Assembly (NCBI RefSeq): GCF_010993775.1
Contig: NZ_WOTO01000012.1
Span: forward strand, 62,001 to 126,000
DNA: 64,000 bases
From: Fodinicola feengrottensis
GTDB lineage: Bacteria > Actinomycetota > Actinomycetes > Mycobacteriales > HKI-0501
Reading direction: 5' to 3'
This document shows, piece by piece, positions 1 through 8,472 of the stretch. The notes under the pieces were generated by a model that did no database searches, had not been told where the DNA came from, and saw only the letters and a program-made list of their open reading frames with translations. The position numbers and the translations under genes are program-made. Within the stretch, counting starts at the first letter, position 1; each line of letters opens with the position of its first letter.

Positions 1-720
1 GTCCATGTCGCGACTGGTGGCGTTGCCGCGTCGGGCTTCGGTGATCATCCGTCCGCGCAACAGCGGGCCGAGCCCGAACAGTCGGATTTCCTTGGCCGCG
101 GAGGCCATGCTCAGCATGCTCGCGTAGAACAGCTCGCGTCGCTGGATCGGCGTGAGCGTCAGTATCATTTCGGTACGCTGCTTGGCCAATCGCAGTTCGA
201 CCAGGAGAGCGGGTGCGGCCGCGGCCAGTACGACGAAGGTGAACCACGGGCTGATGATGATCGCGAGCGCGCCGACAAAACCGATCAGCGTCACACCGCC
301 GCGCCCGACCACGAGTACCGAGTCGATCAGCTGACCCGGGCTCGTCGCGCTCTGTTCGGCCAGCCGCAAGCGGTCCAGAAACTCTGGATCCTCGAATCGT
401 GACAGGCCGGTGAAACGTTCCACGGCCGCGAAAAGCGTGTCCTTGGCGCGCAGCCCCGCGCGGCGATCCAGCTCCGCGCGTAAATACTGGCCGAACTGCG
501 GGTTGAGCGCGCCAACCAGTCCCCAGACCGCGATGCCGGTCGCCGCTGCGAGCAGCAGGCCAACCGGGCCTGGGGACACCAGTCGGTCCAGCGCCAGCTT
601 GGTCAACCATGCCACGACCACCGAGGTAAGCCCGCCGAGGGCGGTCAACACGACATAGGCCACGAGGTGCCAGGGAGCCGACCGCCAGACCAGACCGGTC
701 ACCCGGAACGCGGTTCTCAC
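1..720 (-). CDS. ABC exporter, transmembrane part (partial, runs off left edge)
   Basis: The 240 visible residues are the N-terminal membrane domain of a fused permease/ATPase exporter. The chain begins MRTAFRVTGLVWRSAP, has hydrophobic segments near residues 18-37, 50-70 and 145-175, and carries the ABC-exporter loop motif AAKEIRLFGLG near residue 215, usual in peptide and lantibiotic exporters. The nucleotide-binding domain would lie beyond the window edge, so ATPase motifs cannot be checked. The GTG start overlaps the stop of the upstream thioredoxin-like gene (GTGA), so the two are translationally coupled. The substrate is unknown; the small Cys-rich product encoded first in this locus is a candidate. 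It could also be a multidrug-type exporter. Confidence 0.75.
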   Translation of the reverse strand, partial: MRTAFRVTGLVWRSAPWHLVAYVVLTALGGLTSVVVAWLTKLALDRLVSPGPVGLLLAAATGIAVWGLVGALNPQFGQYLRAELDRRAGLRAKDTLFAAVERFTGLSRFEDPEFLDRLRLAEQSATSPGQLIDSVLVVGRGGVTLIGFVGALAIIISPWFTFVVLAAAAPALLVELRLAKQRTEMILTLTPIQRRELFYASMLSMASAAKEIRLFGLGPLLRGRMITEARRGNATSRDMD

Positions 721-1239
721 ACCAAGGCCGGCAGCCGGGAGAAGTTCGACGCGACCGAGGTGACCGTGCCATCCACGACCACACAGGACATTGGAAACGC
801 TTGTACGTCAAACGCCTCGCGTACCCCCGAGGAAGAGCGATCCAGCGCAACTCTGGTGACCTTTTCCAGCGCCGCGGTGAAATCGGCGCCGTCGGAAAAG
901 GTGGTATCGACCACGACAAGGACTCGCTCGCGGTTTCGCGCACCGGCCCACGCCACCAGGTCAGGCAGGTCCGTACGACAGGTTTCGCATTCAGGGGAGA
1001 CGAAAACCACGGCCGTCGTACCCACGAACGATATCGGCTCACCGTCCCACTGTGGACGCCGTGAACTCCCGGACCGGCTGGCCGACGACAGGAGCTTTCG
1101 CAGTGCCGCCGTTCTCGCTGACGAGGCGCTCGAGCGTCTCGGTGTGCTCTCGCAGCCTCCGGATCACCCCAAAGGTCAACACCAAGTCGAGCAGGCACAA
1201 CGCACCGACCAGGATCCCGATCGCGATCAATACGGCCAT
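717..1239 (-). CDS. Membrane-anchored thioredoxin-fold protein, TlpA/MauD-like (frameshifted)
   Basis: The N-terminus (MAVLIAIGILVGALCLLDL) is one membrane anchor followed by a helical linker. The rest is a TlpA/MauD-type thioredoxin fold with the segment VVFVSPECETC, whose CxxC pair is the expected redox site facing outside the membrane. As read, the frame breaks near 1045: one surplus G in a GGG run puts a stop after TVGR, and restoring it joins TV to DGEPISFVGTTAVVFV. The total is about 173 residues, normal for the family. It sits between a Cys-rich small protein gene and an ABC exporter gene, which suggests handling of thiols or disulfides on the exported product. That role is inferred. 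Confidence 0.7.
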
Positions 1240-1336
1240 TAGTTCCGCCTCGTCAGAAGATGCCGGAGTGGGACAAGCGGCTGGTAGCGCTGACGCCGAA
1301 GGCCGGTACGACCCCGACCGTCAGTCGAACGTTTGG

Positions 1337-1385
1337 CCGCGACACCTCATCGCGCGCGTCTGGCGCACGCGATGAGGTATCGCGG
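1337..1385. terminator. Intergenic hairpin downstream of the Cys-rich gene
   Basis: A stem with 11-bp perfect arms ACCTCATCGCG/CGCGATGAGGT (1344-1354 and 1368-1378) extends to 18 bp with one mismatch. It lies directly after the TAG at 1400-1402 of the leftward Cys-rich gene and before the thioredoxin-like gene, so it could be a partial terminator or processing stem that sets different expression for peptide and export genes. There is no T-run. Confidence 0.5.
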
Positions 1386-1399
1386 CTAGGACCGTACAA

Positions 1400-1618
1400 C
1401 TAACACCGGTCCTCACTGAGCTGACAATCCCCGCAGCGGGTGTCGTGCAGTTCGTCCCCCACAGCTCGTACGCCTGGACGAGATACATGTGCGTGCCAAA
1501 GCCGCAGCCGCACTTGCGTCGCGTGCACACCACCGCGTCGGCGGTCATCGGGGGGAACGACGCGTTCGAGCATCCGATCGCTCAGCCGCCCGATCCGTTC
1601 CTTGATTGTTGCCACCAT
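1400..1618 (-). CDS. Small Cys-rich protein, possible peptide precursor (frameshifted)
   Basis: After correcting two frame breaks this encodes roughly 72 residues. The amphipathic N-terminus is MVATIKERIGRLSDRMLERV, followed by a Cys-rich C-terminal half with seven cysteines: CTRRKCGCGF, later TNC, and the terminal RCGDCQLSEDRC. One break is a six-C run at about 1550 and the other lies near the CCC at about 1437. Helical leader plus Cys-rich tail, with a thioredoxin-fold protein and an ABC exporter immediately downstream, is the layout of an exported modified or disulfide-bonded peptide. A zinc-binding protein is an alternative. No family assignment is made from sequence alone. Confidence 0.5.
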   Translation of the reverse strand: MVATIKERIGRLSDRMLERVVPPDDRRRGGVHATQVRLRLWHAHVSRPGVRAVGDELHDTRCGDCQLSEDRC

Positions 1619-1969
1619 GCCACCAGCTCTCTTTGTCGAGGTGCTGTGCTGAGCCCGAGCCCGCCGGCGGCGTGCCGGGATGGAGACAGCGCGAAATGTA
1701 GCCGCCGGCCGTTGGCAGTGCAATGCGCGTACGCCCAACCAAGGGAAGTTTCCGCGATCTTTGAGAAGACATGCCGGAAGGGTGGAGCTTTCCAAAGAAA
1801 CATGCAAAACTGCCAAGTTTAGCGTTAAAATCAGGCGGCGAAATACTCGCCGACAGTGGTCCGTGCTCGCGGCGATCCGCGAGGCGGCGCAACGTAAGTA
1901 CGTCACGTACTTGACGTACGTAGTGATGTGGTGCAGGCTTGGGGTTCACCGAATCCTGGAGGCGCCACG
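1619..1969. other. Divergent intergenic region, 351 bp
   Basis: This lies between the leftward Cys-rich gene and the rightward antitoxin gene. The part at about 1790-1850 is unusually A-rich for this genome, which fits promoter DNA for the leftward gene. Close to the antitoxin gene lies the inverted repeat described at 1898-1919. No gene is visible. Confidence 0.5.
1898..1919. promoter_or_regulatory. Inverted repeat, probable antitoxin operator
   Basis: GTACGTCA and TGACGTAC form 8-bp arms around a 6-bp spacer (CGTACT), about 50 bp upstream of the antitoxin start at 1970. Phd-type antitoxins usually repress their own operon by binding such palindromes; the link here is by position. Confidence 0.5.
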
Positions 1970-2386
1970 GTGAACGCGATTCACTACGACAGCTACTCGG
2001 ATGCGCGGTCGCATTTGAAGGACCTGTTGGACGCCGCCGAGCGGGGGCGGCCGGCGACGGTGCGGCGTGAGTCCGCGCTGGCGGCGGTGGTTGATGCGGG
2101 GCGGATGCAGCATTTCCTGGTGTCCGTGGTGCCCGCTCGTGCCCAGGTCGTGGCGGAGGCGGATGGCTGGTCGGTGTTCCTGCCGGGCGTGCCGGTGGCG
2201 GCTGATGGCGGCACCTTCGATGAAGCGATCATGGAGATGGTCGACTCTCTGCGTGAGTATGCGGACGATTGGCAGGACCATCTCCTGGACGTCGCCAACC
2301 ACCGGGAAAACTGGGGTTTGGTGCAGCTGATCAGCCTCAGTGACGACCAGCAGCTACGGGACTGGCTGGTGTCCGCGTCATCGTGA
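1970..2386 (+). CDS. Phd/YefM-type antitoxin
   Basis: The GTG start gives 138 residues beginning MNAIHYDSYSDARSHLKDLL. The first 50 residues match the Phd/YefM pattern: a strand and two helices (YSDARSHLKDLLDAAERG), then TVRRESALAAVVDAGRM, the DNA-binding dimerisation fold. The acidic C-terminal half would wrap the toxin. I prefer GTG at 1970 to an upstream in-frame start because the family N-terminus begins there and a GGAGG-like stretch precedes it (CTGGAGGCGCCACG). The stop overlaps the toxin start (GTGA). The C-terminal part is longer than in classic YefM, suggesting a fused partner-binding or HicB-like region. Confidence 0.7.
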   Translation: MNAIHYDSYSDARSHLKDLLDAAERGRPATVRRESALAAVVDAGRMQHFLVSVVPARAQVVAEADGWSVFLPGVPVAADGGTFDEAIMEMVDSLREYADDWQDHLLDVANHRENWGLVQLISLSDDQQLRDWLVSASS

Positions 2387-2822
2387 CCAGCTGGCCGACG
2401 CCGAGTCGGGCGGACCATGAGCGGTCCTGCCGAACCGAAGGGTGGCGGCGGATCCGGGACGCGCGCGGGCGGGCCGGAACGCATCACGTGACGTACGAGC
2501 TGGATCTTCCGGACGGGCGGGTGCTGCGTACGCGCATTTCACACCCGCCGGATCGCAGCGCGTATGGGCCGAGCCTGTGGGGGCACTGTGGGGGCACATT
2601 CTGCGCGACCAGCTGCACGTCGATGAGACGCAGTTCTGGGCGTGTGCGCGGGACGGCGCAAGACCGGATCGTGGCATGCCCAAGCCGCCGGCGCAGGCGT
2701 TGCCGGCGGAGCTGGTGCACCTGCTGGTGCACAGGGCGGGCGTGGACGAGCGAGAGATCGCCCAGATGACGCTGGAGCAGGCGATGGAGCGTGTGAACCG
2801 CTATTGGGCCGAAGGCGGCTGA
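2383..2822 (+). pseudogene. Toxin of the Phd-linked TA pair, broken by an 11-bp duplication
   Basis: The frame from GTG 2383 encodes VTYELDLPDGRVLRTRISH and reaches GPSLWGH at about 2584. The remaining part (ILRDQLHVDETQFWACARDG, then ALPAELVHLLVHR and a C-terminal NRYWAEGG) is in another frame up to TGA 2822. The junction is an exact tandem copy of TGTGGGGGCAC (2576-2586 and 2587-2597); removing one copy fuses the two parts into about 142 residues. I recognise the restored protein as the actinobacterial family annotated as cytotoxic translational repressor (RelE-like), from memory. The 11-bp duplication differs from the homopolymer slips seen elsewhere, so real inactivation is plausible. The 3' end overlaps the convergent DUF2293 gene by 22 bp. 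Confidence 0.6.
2576..2597 (+). repeat. Exact 11-bp tandem duplication inside the toxin gene
   Basis: TGTGGGGGCAC occurs twice back to back. As 11 is not a multiple of three it shifts the toxin frame; slippage could restore it. Confidence 0.9.
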
Positions 2823-3866
2823 CGCCAGCGATCCAGGACCTGGTCGATGGTGTCGCGGATGCGGTCGCGGGCGTCTTCTCGTGGGACGCCGGCCATCAGC
2901 AACGTGTCGTAGTCGGTGTTCTCGTGACGTACGGACGCGATGACGGCCAGCGTGATCGCCTGGTGGCCCAGTGCCCGTCCGGCCGCGCTGCGGCCGACCC
3001 GGCCGCTGCCGCGAGTGCCGGCGTGCAGGGCGATGGCGTCGGCGCGGGGCGCAGGCATCCTGGGAAGAGCCGGCCGATCTCGGCGGCGAACTTCGCCTGG
3101 AACTCCACGTCCTGGCCGACGCGGCGCACTCGGTCGCGTTCGCGGCGGCGCTCACGCGCGTCCTCGTCGGCGAGGCATTGTTCCTCGGCGGCTTCCAACG
3201 CCGGCTCCTCGACCAGGATGCCCTGGCGTTCGTACCGCTTGCGGGAGCGGCTGAAACGTACGACCACGGCCGACAGCACGCTGGCTTTCTTCGCCCGCCT
3301 GGTCAGCGCCGCGTCGCCGGACGGCAGGAACGCCAGGTGGTCCATGTCCGCGCAGGTGAGGCAGAGTGGCCCCGGACCATCCATGATCAGCAGGTCGCCG
3401 GTGCCCGTACAGGTCCCGCATTCCCAGTCTTTGAGCGGCATGATCACCAGCAGGTCCGGCGCTTTGTTCTGTTTCGCCGTCAGCTGCTCCTGCTTGGCCT
3501 CGCTGAGGTCCGGGGAATTCCAATGGACGCGGAAGATCCGGTCGGTGTCGGCCGTGCCGTGCCGTCGGCGACGAACCGCAGCTCGCGACGGTCACGAGTG
3601 GCCGCGACATAGGACGCCTCGGTGGCGATCAGGTTTTTGCCGATGGCCCATTCCCGCAGATATTCCAGCGCCGCCGCGAGTTTGTCGGGGCTGGTGGAGA
3701 CCATCTCGGTGAAGAAGTCGATCCGACCGGCGCGCCAGGCGTCGATTTGGTTTCCCGAAGCCCAGCCCATCGCGTTCAGCACCTCAATCGGTGCCACGTA
3801 CTTCTGCCGCTCCAGCGCGGTTTCGGCGGCGGCGACCACCCGGCTCCGCACTTTCGCGTTGCTCAT
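2801..3866 (-). CDS. DUF2293 domain protein (frameshifted)
   Basis: Frame-restored, this is about 350 residues in one family-like order. An N-terminal helical part begins MSNAKVRSRVVAAAETALER. A CxxC zinc-ribbon-like segment follows (DWECGTCTGTGDLL and LCLTCADMDHL), then a basic coiled region with RRAKKASVLSAVVV and RFSRSRKRYERQG. The conserved DUF2293 C-terminus is FAAEIGRLFPG...HAGTRGSGRVGRSAAG. Breaks fall near 3555 and 3062. The function is unknown. ATG 3866 is the only start near the family N-terminus. It lies 24 bp downstream of the HTH gene's stop on the same strand and converges on the toxin gene. Confidence 0.75.
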
Positions 3867-3889
3867 CGCGATATTCCTCGAACCATCCG

Positions 3890-4731
3890 TCAAACGATAG
3901 TGGGCGCGGTTTCGGTCAGCCGAAGCAGTGCCGCGTGATCCGAACTTCCAGGCGTGGCGCGGTAAACGACGAGCCGATGGTGGCAGGTGCCGGAGATGTC
4001 CAGCACTCGGTACGCCAGCCGAAGCCGGCCAGCGACCGGATGGGCGAACTCCTTCGCCTGTGCTGTGCCGCGGTCGTACGTCCCGCCGGTCCCAGCGCTT
4101 GGCGAATTCTTCGCTGTCGGTCCGCAACCGGCTGACGAAATCGAGCAGCTGCGGGTCGTCCGGCCGGTGTCCGATGGTGGCCCGCAGATGCGCGACGGTG
4201 TCGTCGGCGACCTCCGTCCAGTCAGTGAGCAACCTGCGGGCGGCCGGATGGCAGAACACCCACCGAATATTGTTCGGGCGTGTTTCGCCGGGCTGAAAAT
4301 GGCCGAGGAACAGGGCGGCCGCGGTCGGGTTCCAGGCGAGCACGTCGCTGACCCGGTCGATGACGTACGCGGCCGCGGGTGCCGCGATCATCTCCACTGC
4401 CTCTTCGGCAGCCTGGATCATGGCGGGGGTCGGCGTGGTCGGGTAGCGGTTGACGCCGGCGTCAACCAGCAGGTGCACGTGCGTTTTTTTTCGTCCTCGG
4501 TCAGCCGTAGAGCCCGTGCCAGCGCGTCCAGGACGCTCGTCGAGGGCGGCCCGCCGCGGCCTGTTCCAGCCGTACGTAATAGCCGACGCTGATGCCCGCG
4601 AGGTCCGCCAGCTCCTCGCGGCGCAAGCCCGCCGTCTTGCGCGCTTGGGCCGGCAGCCCGACGGCGGTGGGCTCCAACCTGGAGCGTCGATCCCGCAGGA
4701 AGGCACCCAGCTCGCGTAGCCGACCGTCCAT
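3890..4731 (-). CDS. HTH regulator with MmyB-type ligand domain (frameshifted)
   Basis: The N-terminus (MDGRLRELGAFLRDRRSRLE) leads into a Cro/C1-type helix-turn-helix (GLRREELADLAGISVGYYVR LEQ). The C-terminal MmyB-like ligand-binding domain includes AAYVIDRVSDVLAWNPTAAA, PNNIRWVFCHP and the terminal DISGTCHHRLVVYRA. At least three frame breaks occur: after LEQ near 4560, at a run of eight T (+ strand) near 4485, and near 4080. The intact length would be about 280 residues, normal for the family. It is divergent from the MFS pump gene, with a perfect palindrome between them, so it probably represses that pump. Confidence 0.75.
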
Positions 4732-4779
4732 CCGCGCTCGTCTCCCTTCGCCGTCGTCACCGCCAGTTTATTCCGCGCC

Positions 4780-4802
4780 GGGTGACCATGGCATGGTCAC
4801 CC
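4780..4802. promoter_or_regulatory. Perfect 11-bp-arm palindrome between regulator and MFS gene
   Basis: Arms GGGTGACCATG and CATGGTCACCC flank a single G, 43 bp before the MFS start and 48 bp before the regulator start. Its position and perfect symmetry make it the likely operator of the divergent HTH regulator. Confidence 0.65.
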
Positions 4803-4845
4803 AGAACGCTGTCCAGGCTGGTCAGGGCCGACAACGATAGTGGTC

Positions 4846-6191
4846 ATGGCACAGACTTTGATTCCCACCGTCGAAAAGCGCTCCGGTGTGCGGGCGTTGG
4901 TGGTCGCCGCGCTCGGTTTTTTCGTGCTGACCCTCGATACCCAGATTGTGACCGTCGCCATGCCGGTGATCGGGCATGAACTGCACGGCGGCATCAACGC
5001 CTTGCAGTGGGTGGCGACCGGCTACACGCTGATGCTCGCCGCGCTGTTGCTGTCCGCCGGCTCGATGTCCGATCGGCTTGGCGCGAGCCGGACCGTCGAG
5101 ATTGGCCTCATCGCCTTCACGCTCGCCTCGGCAGCTGGTGGGCTCGCGCCCGGTCTCGGCGTACTGATCGGCGCCCGTTTCGTGCAGGGAGCGGCGGCCG
5201 CGGCGATCCTGCCGGCGTCGCTTTCGCTCGTACGACAGGCATTCCCGGACACGGCGGCACGGACCCGGGCGATCGCCAGCTGGACCGCGGCTGGCGGTGC
5301 CGCGATGGCGGCCGGTCCGCTGGTTGGCGGGCTGCTCACCAGCACGCTCGGTTGGCGGTGGGTTTTCTTCGTGAACGTACCGATTGGGATCGTCGGTCTG
5401 GTTCTTTTGGCTCGTATGCCCCGATCCCTGCCACGCCGTGTGCCTTTCGACCTGCCGGGGCAGATTTCCGTCGTGGTGGCGGTGGCCGCGGTCACCTACG
5501 CGGTCATTCAAGGTGGCCGGGCCGGTCTCGTCGCACTCGCTGTTTTCGTGGCTGCGGCGGTGTGTTTTTTCGTGGTCTCGCAAAGCCGGTCTGCGCATCC
5601 GATGGTGCCACCGCAGCTCTTTCGGTCGGCCGCGGTGACGGTCACCACGGCCACCGGGATGGCACTCAACTTCGGTTTCTATGGTGTGGTTTTCCTGATG
5701 GCGCTGTATTTCGAGCAGCTTCGTGGGCTCTCGTCGCTGGTCACGGGTTTGATGTTCCTGCCGATGACCGCGTTGATCACCGTGGTCAACCTGCTGGCTG
5801 GCCGGTTGACCGGCCGCTACGGGCCACGGCTCCCGATGCTGGTCGGCCAGGCCCTGTTGTTCGCCGGTATGCTGGGCCTGCTCGCATTGGACGTCGGCAG
5901 CTCGTTTTGGCTGCAGGTGGTGGTTCTGCTGCCCTTCGGCCTCGGCGGCGGGCTGGCCGTACCGGCACTTACCGCGGCGCTGATGGGGTCGGTCGACGCC
6001 GACCGGGCCGGGATGGCTTCGGGCGTACTCAATGCCGGCCGCCAGTTCGGCGGTGCTTTAGGCGTGGCTGTCTTCGGTACGCTCGCGGCCGGCGATTTCA
6101 TTGCGGGGCTGCATCTTTTTCTGCTGTGCTGGGGGCTGTCTTGTTGGTGATCACTGGGACCGTCACGACGATTTTCCTTCGCCCGCGCTAA
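4846..6191 (+). CDS. MFS drug efflux transporter, DHA2-like (3' frameshift)
   Basis: This proton-coupled exporter of the major facilitator family has about 14 hydrophobic segments. The A-loop/motif C region is visible: LDTQIVTVAMPVIG (antiporter type), GSMSDRLGASRTVE (motif A, DRxG variant) and RFVQGAAAAAILPASLSLVR. As read the frame changes near 6115 at a CTTTTT stretch and ends early; the other frame supplies the last helix (FAVLGAVLLVITGTVTTIF) and ends at TAA 6191. I chose ATG 4846 over in-frame GTG 4840 because family proteins begin within a few residues of it. Substrate unknown. The TAA overlaps the stop of the convergent gene. Confidence 0.85.
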
Positions 6192-6790
6192 CAGAATTCG
6201 TCGAAGGCCGGGCAGCCGCGCGGGACAACCCACTGTCCGGTGCTGGTTTTGCGGTAACGCGAAAGACAAGTGGCCGGGTCGACATCGACAGCGTGCCGTA
6301 CCAGCGGCCACCGGCGCGGCTCGTTCGGGACCGAGGTGAGCACCGGGGTGCTGGCGCACAGCAGGCGACTGCCCTCCGGGTCGGTCACCACCACGTCCAG
6401 GACTCGCAACCGATGGTCGGCGGCCGCCTGGAGCAGCGCGTAGACCCACCCGATGTCACACCGCTCCGGAGCCACCGAATTGCGCTCCACCAGCAGTGAC
6501 AGCCAGCTGTTGGCGCGCTGCCTGGGCCGGGTGGCGACCAGTTGTGCGACCAACGGCTCGATCGGGCTGCCGGTGGCGGCGTCGCCGAGGCAGTACGGCG
6601 CGGGCGCGAGCCTGGCCATCCAGAGCGCCGGCATTCGGGCGTCCGCGAGGATGGCGGTCACCGCACAACCGGACCGGAGCCAGTCCGGCGGACCGAGCAA
6701 ACGGTTGACCAGATCCCCGGCAGACTTCAGTGCTGGTGGCATCCAATGGGGTGGCCGGTCTTCGTACAGATGAGAATCGCTTATCGACAT
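6188..6790 (-). CDS. Hypothetical protein, about 200 aa
   Basis: The frame is open and coding-like, with strong GC at third positions. The product begins MSISDSHLYEDRPPHWMPPA and has no signal peptide or membrane segment. It has an alpha/beta feel: ALLQAAADHRLRVLDVVVTD, then DPEGSRLLCASTPVL. I do not recognise the family; the middle vaguely recalls JAB/RadC-type proteins, but no JAMM metal motif is present. It is divergent from the DUF4192 gene with 178 bp between, and converges on the MFS gene with a 4-bp overlap. Confidence 0.55.
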   Translation of the reverse strand: MSISDSHLYEDRPPHWMPPALKSAGDLVNRLLGPPDWLRSGCAVTAILADARMPALWMARLAPAPYCLGDAATGSPIEPLVAQLVATRPRQRANSWLSLLVERNSVAPERCDIGWVYALLQAAADHRLRVLDVVVTDPEGSRLLCASTPVLTSVPNEPRRWPLVRHAVDVDPATCLSRYRKTSTGQWVVPRGCPAFDEFC

Positions 6791-6917
6791 GTAGAGAACT
6801 GTGGCCTATTCGGGTGCGGCGGCGCTGCGGTTATCCACAGGATTTCCCTGAAAGGAGGCGCCTTAGCACATTGAAAGTGATTTTCGCGGGTATCCCCAGT
6901 GCGTCTTTTCGTCCACA
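6781..6917. promoter_or_regulatory. Cluster of three DnaA-box-like 9-mers in a divergent promoter
   Basis: TTATCCACA at 6831 matches the classical DnaA box exactly. TTATCGACA at 6781 and TCGTCCACA at 6909 are one and two changes away. They lie between the hypothetical gene and the DUF4192 gene. This may be chance or a DnaA-responsive promoter. Confidence 0.25.
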
Positions 6918-6968
6918 GATCTGCGTCGCGTCCATTCCAGCCGGCCACCGCGACGCAATGCTGGTGGC

Positions 6969-8075
6969 ATGAATTCCTTCCGCCAGCGATCACTCGCCGG
7001 GCAACGCGCCGACAGCGCCCTGGAGTCAGGTGCCCGCATCCGGCTCCGCGGGCCTGGCGCGATGGCCGCCGCGATGCCATACATGCTGGGTTTCCACCCG
7101 TCCGAGAGCCTGGTCGGATTCGGCCTCGCCGCGGACCGCCGCCGAGTGCGGCTGACCGCGCGGATCGATCTGCAGCGCCCGCCTTTCCGACAGGAGGCGG
7201 CGACCCTCGCCGCCTACCTGAAGGAAGCCGAGGCGGTCGAGGTCGTGTTGCTGGTGGTCTCCGAGCTGCCGTTGTCGATTGTGCGCCGGGCCGCCGGCGC
7301 GGCCCGCGCGGCGGCCCGGCGAGCCGGCCTCACGGTGTCCGAGGTGATCCATGTTTACGATGCCAGGTGGAGGTCGCTGAGCTGCCGCAACGCGGCCTGC
7401 TGTCCACCCGGCGGCCGGCAGATCGATGAGGAAGCCGCGGCTGGCTATGCCGCCGAGTTGGCCGCCCTCGGTCGTGCGGTGTTGCCGGACCGGGCCGCCG
7501 TGCAGGCATCGGTCTCGTACCAGCCGTCCGCCGAGGTGGTGGAGGTGCGCGCGGCGTACGAGGCGGCTCGGGAAGCGCAGACGAACCTCGCGACCAGCAC
7601 CACCATCGAAGCCATGGTGGACGCCGGTGAGCGGATCTTCGGAGCCGCCGTGGTGGCCCGCCGTGACGGCCCACGAGAACTGACCGCCGCCGAGGTCGGC
7701 GAGCTCGGCGCCGCTCTCGCGGTGGTAACAGTCCGCGACCGCGCTCTGCGTTGGACCATCAGCCCCCTCGCGGATGCCGCCGAGAGCATCTGGCGCCAGC
7801 TCGTCCACCGCCTCCCGCCGCCGCTCGCCGCACCCCCGGCCACCCTGCTGGCCATCTGGGCGTATGCGGAAGGAGACGGCACTCTGGCCAAGGTCAGCCT
7901 GGAACGAGCACTAGCCGAGGACCCCGACTACGGAATGGCCCAGCTCGTCGACGAGATCCTTGCCCGCGCCATCGCGCCCAGCGAATTCTCCGCCACCATC
8001 CGGCAGGCATGGTTCAGCGAGCTGCGCTTCAAACGCACCCAAGCCGCGGCCAAGGAGGCTCCAGTGACTACCTAA
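6969..8075 (+). CDS. DUF4192 domain protein
   Basis: The 368 residues are intact. The family hallmark is AMAAAMPYMLGFHPSESLVG near residue 32, then GLAADRRRVRLTARID and a C-terminal helical repeat-like part containing LLAIWAYAEGDGTLAKVSLE and DPDYGMAQLVDEIL. DUF4192 proteins are widespread in actinomycetes and have no established reaction. There is no signal peptide. ATG 6969 follows a modest purine stretch. A 738-bp non-coding region follows. Confidence 0.85.
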   Translation: MNSFRQRSLAGQRADSALESGARIRLRGPGAMAAAMPYMLGFHPSESLVGFGLAADRRRVRLTARIDLQRPPFRQEAATLAAYLKEAEAVEVVLLVVSELPLSIVRRAAGAARAAARRAGLTVSEVIHVYDARWRSLSCRNAACCPPGGRQIDEEAAAGYAAELAALGRAVLPDRAAVQASVSYQPSAEVVEVRAAYEAAREAQTNLATSTTIEAMVDAGERIFGAAVVARRDGPRELTAAEVGELGAALAVVTVRDRALRWTISPLADAAESIWRQLVHRLPPPLAAPPATLLAIWAYAEGDGTLAKVSLERALAEDPDYGMAQLVDEILARAIAPSEFSATIRQAWFSELRFKRTQAAAKEAPVTT

Positions 8076-8228
8076 CCGACTCAGCAGCACCCGGCCCGGC
8101 CTGCGACCGGTACGCCGCCCGACGCGATCGCAGCGCGCCGCGCGACGGCCCGTGCTGCACAGTGGCCCGTGCCGCACGGAAACCCGTGCGCCGCACCGAG
8201 CCGCCTGCTGCCGGTCACGCAACGAAGA

Positions 8229-8249
8229 GGGGGAGGGTGGGGGTGGGGG
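8229..8249 (+). other. G-quadruplex motif
   Basis: Four G-runs of 5, 3, 5 and 5 are separated by single-base loops (A, T, T), an exceptionally compact G4 pattern on the + strand about 150 bp after the DUF4192 stop. It would form in the transcript of that gene and could affect termination or decay. Confidence 0.6.
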
Positions 8250-8418
8250 AAGGCCCCGGCAGGTCGGATCGAAGGTGGCGGCAACGTGGTCGAGATCGTC
8301 TCGCACAGCTGGGACGCTGGCCCTTCGCGAACTCGACGTTTTCGCTGCCGCCGCCGATTGCCACCACTAAAACGTCAAACTCGCGGTGTTAACGCTGGAC
8401 GTGGGTCGTGAATCACCT

Positions 8419-8472
8419 CGACCGCGGGACAAAATCCCACATTCGACGTCGACTGCGGGACATTGTCCCGCA
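8419..8472. repeat. Palindromic repeat family 2, copy 1
   Basis: It contains GCGGGACAAAATCCCAC, the central TCGACGTCGA and the near-perfect hairpin TGCGGGACA-T-TGTCCCGCA (8454-8472). The modules GCGGGACAAAA, CCCAC and TCGACGTCGA recur at 49930-49991, so this is a dispersed element. Confidence 0.6.
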
